A stretch of 64,000 nucleotides of DNA. Origin: Pseudoalteromonas sp. Z1A8 (GTDB lineage: Bacteria > Pseudomonadota > Gammaproteobacteria > Enterobacterales > Alteromonadaceae). The position numbers and the translations under genes are program-made. The DNA is taken from positions 1 through 64,000 of the forward strand of contig NZ_WTLB01000015.1 in NCBI RefSeq assembly GCF_011378855.1. Reading direction: 5' to 3'. The notes under the pieces are model-generated. The model saw only the letters and a list, made by a program, of their open reading frames with translations. It had not been told where the DNA came from and searched no databases. Position 1 is the first letter of the stretch, and every line of letters starts with the position of its first letter. This document shows positions 57,663 through 64,000 of the stretch, piece after piece.

Positions 57663-58502
57663 ATGAGGACAATGAGCTATATACTAACCACCCAATGTGC
57701 TGATGATGTAGGCTTAATAGCTAAAATCACAGGACTTTGTCATAAAAACAATTTGAATATTACGCGTAACAATGAATTTGTAGATAAAGATGCACAGCGC
57801 TTTTTTATGCGTACAGAGCTTACAGGCGAGCCACAAAGCGACTTTTTAGATAAACTACGACAATTGTTACCACAAGGCGCAAAGCTTGCGCTACATTGCG
57901 GCGCAAAAACAAAAGTGGTTTTACTTGCCACTAAAGAAGCACATTGTTTAGGTACTGTATTACTCAAACAGTTCGAGCAAGCCCTCAACATTGAAGTATT
58001 AGCCGTTATTGCTAACTACCCTGACTTAGAGCCATTAGCAAAAGGGTTTGATGTGCCATTTCATGTGGTATCGCACGTAGGGCTTACTCGTAGCGAGCAC
58101 GATGAAAAAGTAGGTGACTTAATTGCCAGCTATAACCCTGACATTATTGGTCTTGCCAAATACATGCGTATTTTAAGCCCTGAGTTTGTTGGCCGATTCG
58201 ATAATAAAATTATTAATATCCACCACTCATTTTTACCTGCATTTATTGGTGCAAAGCCTTATCATCAGGCATTTGAGCGCGGTGTAAAAATTATTGGCGC
58301 AACGGCTCATTTTGTAAACAATGAGCTGGATGAAGGACCTATCATTCTTCAAGACGTAACAAGCGTAACGCACGCTAATACTGCAGAAATGATGGCAAAA
58401 ATGGGTAAAGACGTAGAGAAAACCGTATTTAGCAAAGCACTACAACTCGCCTCTGAACACAAGCTATTTATTAATGGAAATAAAACCGTGGTGTTTTCTT
58501 AG
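57663..58502 (+). CDS. purU: formyltetrahydrofolate deformylase PurU
   Basis: A 279-residue enzyme that hydrolyses 10-formyl-tetrahydrofolate to formate and tetrahydrofolate, balancing one-carbon pools and feeding PurT. An N-terminal ACT domain (about 1-80: TTQCADDVGLIAKITGLCHKNN) is followed by a formyltransferase-like catalytic domain with INIHHSFLPAFIGAKPYHQAFERGVKIIGATAHFV and DEGPII. Start choice is ambiguous: 57663 has AGGG 5 nt before it, while 57672 (three codons later) has AGGA only 2 nt away. I keep 57663. Monocistronic with its own terminator. Confidence 0.96.
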   Translation: MRTMSYILTTQCADDVGLIAKITGLCHKNNLNITRNNEFVDKDAQRFFMRTELTGEPQSDFLDKLRQLLPQGAKLALHCGAKTKVVLLATKEAHCLGTVLLKQFEQALNIEVLAVIANYPDLEPLAKGFDVPFHVVSHVGLTRSEHDEKVGDLIASYNPDIIGLAKYMRILSPEFVGRFDNKIINIHHSFLPAFIGAKPYHQAFERGVKIIGATAHFVNNELDEGPIILQDVTSVTHANTAEMMAKMGKDVEKTVFSKALQLASEHKLFINGNKTVVFS

Positions 58503-58527
58503 CATTAATTATTTTATACATAAAAAT

Positions 58528-58555
58528 ATGCCAGCATTGTTGCTGGCATTTTTTT
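58528..58555 (+). terminator. purU terminator
   Basis: ATGCCAGCA / TGCTGGCAT around a TTGT loop, then seven T. It lies about 25 bp after purU. Confidence 0.9.
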
Positions 58556-58590
58556 GCTCATAAATAAGCAAGTGACTTTTAAAATATAAA

Positions 58591-59241
58591 TTATGCCTGC
58601 TCTATCGGTTCTAGTTTTAATTTTGCGGCAATTAAAACGGCCTGGGTACGATTGTACACGCCGAGTTTTCTAAATATGGCTGTAATGTGTGCTTTTACTG
58701 TCGCTTCTGATATGTGTAGCTCATAGGCAATTTGCTTGTTAAGTAAACCTTCGTGCAGATATTGCAGCACTCGGTATTGCTGGGGTGTTAATGAGGCAAC
58801 TTGCGCTGCTATTTCTCGGTCTTCACCTTCTATTTCAGCTACTTTGTTTTTTAACTCTTTTGGTAGCCATGTATCGCCTTCAAGTATTTGGTTTATTGCG
58901 CTGGCAATATCATCAGACGATGACGATTTAGGAATAAAACCCATCGCGCCATAACCCATTACTTTTGAAACTATATTAGCGTCTTCACTACCTGAAACTA
59001 CAGCAATAGGTAAGCTTGGGTATTCTTCTCGAATACGAATAAGACCATATAAATCACCATTACCTGGCATGTGAAGGTCTAGCAGTAATATATCAAGATC
59101 CTCTTGCTCGCTTAACACTTGCAGTGTGCTGTCAAAATCGGAGGATTCAAAAACGTCTAAACCTTCAAACTTTGCGCTCAATGCGCCCTTTAGTGCTTCA
59201 CGAAATAACGGATGATCGTCCGCTATTAAAAACTGACTCAT
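58591..59241 (-). CDS. NarL/LuxR-type response regulator, probably CrbR-like
   Basis: A 216-residue regulator. The receiver domain has D8/D9 (IADDHPLFREAL), phospho-acceptor D55 in LLLDLHMPG and K in FIPKSS. A linker of about 20 residues leads to a LuxR helix-turn-helix (about 150-210: LTPQQYRVLQYLHEGLLNKQIAYELHISEATVKAHITAIFRKLGV). It lies 105 bp downstream of acs on the same strand. In Vibrio, Shewanella and Pseudomonas the CrbS/CrbR pair controls acs, and CrbR has this size and start, so a CrbR role is likely. The CrbS kinase is not in the window. Confidence 0.9.
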   Translation of the reverse strand: MSQFLIADDHPLFREALKGALSAKFEGLDVFESSDFDSTLQVLSEQEDLDILLLDLHMPGNGDLYGLIRIREEYPSLPIAVVSGSEDANIVSKVMGYGAMGFIPKSSSSDDIASAINQILEGDTWLPKELKNKVAEIEGEDREIAAQVASLTPQQYRVLQYLHEGLLNKQIAYELHISEATVKAHITAIFRKLGVYNRTQAVLIAAKLKLEPIEQA

Positions 59242-59345
59242 GGTTCACTCCTAATAAATTCGGCTGCCAGTTAGGTATAAAACCATTACTAACAGCCGAT
59301 ATACTACGTTTAGAATCAACTTGTAATCAAGTTTTTAACGCACAT

Positions 59346-61286
59346 TTAGCGATTTAATCTGTTCTCGATTAGTTCATCGACAACAGAAGGATCGGCAAGC
59401 GTTGATGTATCTCCTAGTTGTTGGTGCTCATTTGCAGCGATTTTACGTAAAATACGACGCATAATCTTGCCTGAACGCGTTTTAGGTAAACCTGGAGACC
59501 ATTGAATCATATCTGGTGATGCTATTGGACTAAGCTCTTTACGAACCCAGTTACGTACCTCTTTGGTTAACTCATCACTGACTGTTACGCCTTCATTTGG
59601 CGTAATGTAAACATAAATACCTTGGCCTTTAATGTCATGCGGGTAACCTACAACTGCAGCTTCTGCAACTGCTGGGTGTGATACAAGAGCACTTTCAATC
59701 TCTGCAGTACCTAATCGATGACCAGATACATTAAGCACATCATCTACACGACCTGTGATCCAGTAATAACCATCTTCATCACGACGACAACCATCACCTG
59801 TAAAATACACACCTGGGTAGGCACTAAAGTAAGTTTGCTCAAAACGCTCATGATCGTTATAAACCGTTCTCGCTTGTGATGGCCAGCTATCTAAAATAAC
59901 TAAGTTACCATCTACAGCACCTTCAAGTGTATTACCTTCAGCATCAAATAATGCAGGAGCAATACCAAAAAATGGATGTGTTGCAGAACCTGGTTTTGTA
60001 TCAGTAGCACCTGGTAATGGCGTGATCATAATGCCACCGGTTTCTGTTTGCCACCACGTATCAACAATCGGGCAATTAGATTTACCAATACTCTCGTAAT
60101 ACCACGTCCACGCTTCAGGATTAATTGGCTCACCAACCGAACCTAAAATACGTAAACTATCGCGATTTGACGAGGCAATTGGCTCATCACCTTTCGCCAT
60201 TAATGCACGGATTGCTGTAGGCGCAGTATATAAAATAGTAACGCCGTGTTTATCAACAATTTCACCCATGCGCCCAGCTGTTGGGTACGTAGGTACACCT
60301 TCAAATAAAACTTGCGTACAACCGTTTACCAGTGGTCCGTATGCAATGTAGCTGTGGCCTGTGATCCAACCTACATCGGCACTACACCAATACACATCGT
60401 CTTCTTTTAAATCAAATACGTACTCGTGTGTCATTGATGAGTAAACTAAGTAACCACCTGTGGTATGCACAACACCTTTTGGCTGTCCGGTCGATCCTGA
60501 CGTATATAAAATAAAGAGCGGATCTTCAGCATTCATTGGCTCTGGCTCACACTGCGCTGGTAAATCAGCAACTAGGTCATGCCACCAAATGTCATGTTCA
60601 TTCCAATCAACTTCGCCGCCTGTTAATTGATGTACTATAACGTGTTCAATTGAAGTCACAGTATCTTGTGCAACAGCTTCATCAACGTTTGCTTTTAGTG
60701 GTACACAATTACCCGCTCTGCGCCCTTCATCTGACGTAATAACAACCTTAGCACCCGAATCTCTAATACGGTCGGCAATCGCTGAAGGTGAAAAGCCACC
60801 AAATACAACAGAATGAATAGCACCAATACGTGCACAGGCTTGCATTGCATACACAGCCTGTGGCGTCATAGGCATATAAATCGCTACGCGATCACCTTTT
60901 TGCACACCTAACTTTTTTAAGCCATTAGCAAACTTAGCAACTTCATCATGCAGCTGCTGATAAGTAATATTCTCGCTTTGAGATGGACTATCACCTTCCC
61001 AAATAAGCGCAACCTTATCGGCTTTGGTTTTTAGATGGCGGTCAATACAATTGTACGAAGCATTTAAATAGCCATCTTCATACCATTTAATATTTATGTG
61101 ACCTTTGTCGAATGATGTGTTTTTAACTTTAGTGTAAGGAGTAGACCAATCGAGGCGTTTGCCATGCTCACCCCAAAAACCTTCAGGGTCATCAATAGAT
61201 TGCTTATAAAGCGTATTATATTTATTTTTATCTACAAGAGTCGCATCTTTAATATGCGTCGGAACTGGATAGATACTTTGTGACAT
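59346..61286 (-). CDS. acs: acetyl-CoA synthetase
   Basis: A 646-residue enzyme converting acetate, ATP and CoA to acetyl-CoA. Motifs: ATP-binding [19 protein letters not shown], and the C-terminal [11 protein letters not shown] with the catalytic lysine that is regulated by acetylation in other bacteria. I chose the ATG at 61286 because GGAG lies 6 nt before it; an ATG at 61298 would add four residues and would contain that ribosome-binding site. It probably supports growth on acetate. The response-regulator gene downstream is the likely activator. Length is typical. Confidence 0.97.
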   Translation of the reverse strand: MSQSIYPVPTHIKDATLVDKNKYNTLYKQSIDDPEGFWGEHGKRLDWSTPYTKVKNTSFDKGHINIKWYEDGYLNASYNCIDRHLKTKADKVALIWEGDSPSQSENITYQQLHDEVAKFANGLKKLGVQKGDRVAIYMPMTPQAVYAMQACARIGAIHSVVFGGFSPSAIADRIRDSGAKVVITSDEGRRAGNCVPLKANVDEAVAQDTVTSIEHVIVHQLTGGEVDWNEHDIWWHDLVADLPAQCEPEPMNAEDPLFILYTSGSTGQPKGVVHTTGGYLVYSSMTHEYVFDLKEDDVYWCSADVGWITGHSYIAYGPLVNGCTQVLFEGVPTYPTAGRMGEIVDKHGVTILYTAPTAIRALMAKGDEPIASSNRDSLRILGSVGEPINPEAWTWYYESIGKSNCPIVDTWWQTETGGIMITPLPGATDTKPGSATHPFFGIAPALFDAEGNTLEGAVDGNLVILDSWPSQARTVYNDHERFEQTYFSAYPGVYFTGDGCRRDEDGYYWITGRVDDVLNVSGHRLGTAEIESALVSHPAVAEAAVVGYPHDIKGQGIYVYITPNEGVTVSDELTKEVRNWVRKELSPIASPDMIQWSPGLPKTRSGKIMRRILRKIAANEHQQLGDTSTLADPSVVDELIENRLNR

Positions 61287-61726
61287 CTTCGTCTCCATTA
61301 AATTACTTGCCTTAGGCTCTTATCAAGGATTACTCAGCAGTGCCTTATTAAGTATTAGACCTTAGTTGTATTCCTCTTCATTTTGCTCATTTGTAGTTTA
61401 TAATCCTTCTGCTTTCAATTTTTTTACATAAATAATACAACGCGTTAAATGTAAGTAAATACAAACTTATCTACTCTAAAACCTTAGTCTTATAGACCAA
61501 TAGGTAATTGAGTAAATATTGCACATATTCAACAGTGTTCGGTACTGTAATAAACGTATTTACTGTAGTACTTACTAAAATCTTTATTTAACGAATGAAA
61601 ACAATATGTGTATTGAAAAGCTAAATTAACACCCTTTTTATTCGTAAGTAATACTCGTAGCAAGTAATACAACCTTACATGAAAAAAAAAGTAACAAACA
61701 ACAAGTAGCCTATAAAGGACACCACA
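61287..61726. other. 440-bp divergent region between acs and the porin gene
   Basis: No gene. It must hold the acs promoter (minus) and the porin promoter (plus). I see a TATAAT-like TTTATAATCC near 61399-61408 and a TTACAT ... ATGTAA inverted repeat around 61429-61454. A repeated GTAATAC occurs near 61646 and 61664. None is convincing enough to name a regulator. AAAGGA at 61715-61720 is the porin ribosome-binding site. Confidence 0.4.
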
Positions 61727-62893
61727 ATGAAATTTACCCCATTAAAAACATTGGCAGCAAGCGCTGTACTATGTGCACTATCAAGTACTGCATACGCGGC
61801 AACTGCTGCAAAAATTGGTGATACCGAATTTACTTACGGTGGATACATTAAACTCGACTCTATGTGGAGTGATTATTCAGCGGGTGCGCCTGCAGGCTCA
61901 AACGTAGGCCGCGACTTTTACGTACCAAGTACACTAACAGTTGGCGACGATAACAGCTCAGATGCTGTATTTGACATGCATGCACGTGAATCACGTTTTA
62001 ACTTTGGTACTTCAACGTTAATGGATAACGGTAAGACCGTAAAAACTAAAATTGAAATTGACTTTCTAGCCTCTGCAACTGGCGGAAATGAACGTGTATC
62101 AAACTCTTATGCACCACGTATTCGCCACGCGTTTGTTACTTACGATGGTTGGTTATTTGGTCAAACGTGGTCTAACTTCCAAAATGTAGGCGCACTTGCT
62201 GAAACACTTGATTTTGTAGGCCCAGCTGAAGGCACTGTGTTTGTCCGTCAATCGCAAATTAAATATACCACTGGCGCATGGTCTTTCTCATTAGAAAATC
62301 CAGAAAGTACAATTTCTACGGCTGGCGGTATGGTAGTTACTGATGATGCATCATTACCTGATTTTACAGCTCGTTATACGCACAAAGCAGATTGGGGTAA
62401 TGTTGTTGTTGCCGCACTTGCACGTCAACTTACTTACAAGGTAGGCGGTGTTGATGCCGATGAAACATCGTTTGGTGTAAGTGCTTCAGGTAAAATAAAC
62501 CTTGGTGAAGACAACCTTAAATTTATGCTTACGCAAGGTAAAGGCTTAGGCCGTTACGTAGGCTTAAACGTTGCTCACGGCGCAGTACTTAATGGCGATG
62601 AACTAGATGCGATTGACTCAACTTCTGGTTTTGTTGCTTACCAGCACAAATGGACAAGTAAATGGCGCTCCACGTTCTTATACTCATTCTTTAGCGCTGA
62701 TAACAACACTGATTTATTAGCTATTTCTGGCGAACCGACAGAATCAAGCCAAAGCTACAGCGCAAATATTCTATACTCACCCGTTAAACGTTTAACGTTT
62801 GGTGCTGAACTAAAGCATGCTGAACGTGAAACCGAAAATGGCGTAGATGGCGATTTAGACCGTTTACAATTTTCCGTTAAATACTCTTTTTAA
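61727..62893 (+). CDS. DcaP-like outer-membrane porin
   Basis: A 388-residue porin with a signal peptide (about 1-24, cleavage AYA-AT). A beta-barrel body with alternating hydrophobic strands follows, ending in the outer-membrane signature KYSF. The early GGYIKLDSMWSDYSAG segment, FYVPSTLTVG, ARESRFNFGT and TYDGWLFGQTWSNF match the DcaP-like porin family. These porins admit organic acids and similar solutes; the divergent acs is compatible with acid use, but substrate is not deducible. Monocistronic with a terminator. Confidence 0.88.
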   Translation: MKFTPLKTLAASAVLCALSSTAYAATAAKIGDTEFTYGGYIKLDSMWSDYSAGAPAGSNVGRDFYVPSTLTVGDDNSSDAVFDMHARESRFNFGTSTLMDNGKTVKTKIEIDFLASATGGNERVSNSYAPRIRHAFVTYDGWLFGQTWSNFQNVGALAETLDFVGPAEGTVFVRQSQIKYTTGAWSFSLENPESTISTAGGMVVTDDASLPDFTARYTHKADWGNVVVAALARQLTYKVGGVDADETSFGVSASGKINLGEDNLKFMLTQGKGLGRYVGLNVAHGAVLNGDELDAIDSTSGFVAYQHKWTSKWRSTFLYSFFSADNNTDLLAISGEPTESSQSYSANILYSPVKRLTFGAELKHAERETENGVDGDLDRLQFSVKYSF

Positions 62894-62916
62894 TAGTAAA
62901 AACCTAATTAATTTAT

Positions 62917-62940
62917 AAAGCGGCCTAGGCCGCTTTTTTT
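62917..62940 (+). terminator. porin terminator
   Basis: AAAGCGGCC-TA-GGCCGCTTT followed by a T-run; the loop in practice is CTAG. It lies about 25 bp after the porin stop. Confidence 0.88.
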
Positions 62941-63058
62941 ATAAGTGAAATTAAGCGCCGTTCTATATAATTCGTTAATCCGTACCTATAATCTTTATAT
63001 ATGACCTTAAAATTCAATAAAACAGAATAATTATAGATAAAAACCCAGAAACACGATT

Positions 63059-63077
63059 GCAAATCAATATCATTTAG
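63059..63077. promoter_or_regulatory. possible Fur box upstream of the TonB-dependent receptor gene
   Basis: A 19-bp stretch containing AATATCATTTA agrees with the Fur consensus GATAATGATAATCATTATC at 11 of 19 positions, with a perfect ATCATT core. It lies 42-60 bp before the ATG of a predicted siderophore receptor, where iron repression would be expected. Confidence 0.4.
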
Positions 63078-63118
63078 ATTAAATTGCGCACTTCTTTTTG
63101 AACTAACTGGAAAAACTT

Positions 63119-64000
63119 ATGTCGTCCCCTCAAGTTTTGCGTTTATCTAAACTAAGCTTTGCTACTTCTTTAATTTTATCTGGCTATGCATTTGCCGATG
63201 AAGCAAATACAAAAGATGAACCTCTAGAAAAAATTGCAGTGTATGGTCAGCATCATAAAAACTACATAACAGAAGAAGCGCAATCAGCCACTAAATTAGG
63301 TTTAACAATTAAAGAAACACCACAGTCAATCTCTGTTGTATCACGCGCACTAATGGACGACTTTTCACTAGACGATATAAACTCAGTACTTGAAAGCACG
63401 CCAGGCGTAACAGTAGAGCAAATAGAAACCGACCGTACTTACTTTAAAGCTCGTGGTTTTGAAATTACTAACTTTCAAGTTGATGGATTAGGTATTCCAC
63501 AAAGCTCAGGCTCTATTCAAGGAAGTCTTGATACATCAATTTACGACCGCGTTGAAATTGTGCGTGGCGCTAATGGCTTAATGACCGGCGCGGGTAATCC
63601 TTCTGCTACTGTAAATATGGTTTTAAAAAAACCAACATATAACACACAAGCTAATGCGTCTGTGTCATACGGTTCGTGGAATAAAAAACGATTAGATTTA
63701 GATGTATCGACCCCTATTAATGAAGAACACGCTGTAAGAGCTGTATTTACAAAACAAAAAGCGGATTCATACTTAGATCGTTACGAAACAGATAAAACAA
63801 TTATTTACTTAGCCTACGAAGGCAAATTAACCGACAACACATTATTAAGCGTTAACTACGTTAACCAACAAAAAGATGCTGATAGCCCACTTTGGGGGGC
63901 ACTACCTCTTTATTACACCGACGGCTCACCAACCGACTATGACGAATCAACCAGTACTGCTGCTGATTGGTCTTACTGGGATAACAGTGCAGAGCAAGTA
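63119..64000 (+). CDS. TonB-dependent siderophore receptor (5' part)
   Basis: The first 294 codons of a gene that leaves the window. Signal peptide (about 1-26, cleavage near AFA), then a TonB-box-like EKIAVYGQ. The plug domain shows TPQSISVVSRALMDDFSLDDINSVLESTPGVTVE, an RGF motif in FKARGFEITNFQVDGLGIP, IYDRVEIVRGANGLMTGAGNPSATVNMVLKKP, and the first barrel strands. This pattern fits the FhuE/FpvA-type ferric-siderophore receptors. No frameshift in the visible part. A Fur-box-like sequence precedes it. Full length and ligand cannot be judged here. Confidence 0.92.
   Translation, partial: MSSPQVLRLSKLSFATSLILSGYAFADEANTKDEPLEKIAVYGQHHKNYITEEAQSATKLGLTIKETPQSISVVSRALMDDFSLDDINSVLESTPGVTVEQIETDRTYFKARGFEITNFQVDGLGIPQSSGSIQGSLDTSIYDRVEIVRGANGLMTGAGNPSATVNMVLKKPTYNTQANASVSYGSWNKKRLDLDVSTPINEEHAVRAVFTKQKADSYLDRYETDKTIIYLAYEGKLTDNTLLSVNYVNQQKDADSPLWGALPLYYTDGSPTDYDESTSTAADWSYWDNSAEQV

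Overview
The window looks like chromosome from an AT-rich marine gammaproteobacterium, most likely Pseudoalteromonas or a close relative in the Alteromonadales. This is inferred from gene content (complete Na+-NQR with nqrM and apbE, FabV, HemJ, a PyrB with no PyrI beside it, a full pel operon) and from gene order. I found no rRNA or tRNA gene, CRISPR array, prophage or complete insertion sequence.

Layout. 1-438: two 83-bp direct repeats with hairpins and possible leftward promoters. 439-7688 (minus): nqrABCDEF, then apbE and nqrM, which together build and mature the sodium-pumping NADH:quinone oxidoreductase. 8045-8308: a 264-bp MITE-like element. 8318-14392: fabV, bolA, alkB (minus) and rsmC, a YajG-like lipoprotein gene, a periplasmic cyclophilin gene and ampG (plus). 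14463-25224: a small XRE regulator, erpA, a ClC chloride transport gene, hemJ, pyrB, hemL, a chemoreceptor gene and mrcB; the erpA-clcA-hemL-mrcB order is reminiscent of enterobacteria. 25373-28393 (minus): amtB and glnK behind a sigma54/NtrC-type control region, and a PleD-like response regulator/diguanylate cyclase. 28760-35614: an S10 peptidase, then a minus-strand group made of a CYTH-CHAD protein, a START-like protein, a PhnD-like binding protein and a hybrid kinase. 35699-35962: a second MITE copy. 36093-42707: a YgiM-like SH3 protein, a CNNM/DUF21 membrane protein, MgtE, an RIO-like kinase, a MarR regulator and a Cache chemoreceptor.

43199-54858 (plus) is a complete pelABCDEFG operon for the cationic exopolysaccharide Pel. 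It includes the deacetylase/hydrolase PelA, the TPR/barrel exporter PelB, lipoprotein PelC, the c-di-GMP receptor PelD, and PelE, PelF and PelG. After its terminator come two genes I do not recognise: a 100-residue protein and a 628-residue multi-pass membrane protein. The window then has purU, a LuxR-type response regulator next to acs (probably CrbR-like), a DcaP-like porin gene, and the 5' part of a TonB-dependent siderophore receptor gene that runs off the end.

The most useful new observations are regulatory or structural. They are: a near-consensus IscR type 1 site over the erpA promoter; a FadR-like palindrome upstream of fabV; an NtrC-type palindrome that doubles as a terminator hairpin upstream of glnK; and two MITE copies whose substitutions inside the long hairpin all preserve RNA pairing through G.U pairs. 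I see no clear undescribed multi-gene system. The best candidates for novelty are the PhnD-like/hybrid-kinase/START/CYTH-CHAD group and the unknown pair downstream of pel.
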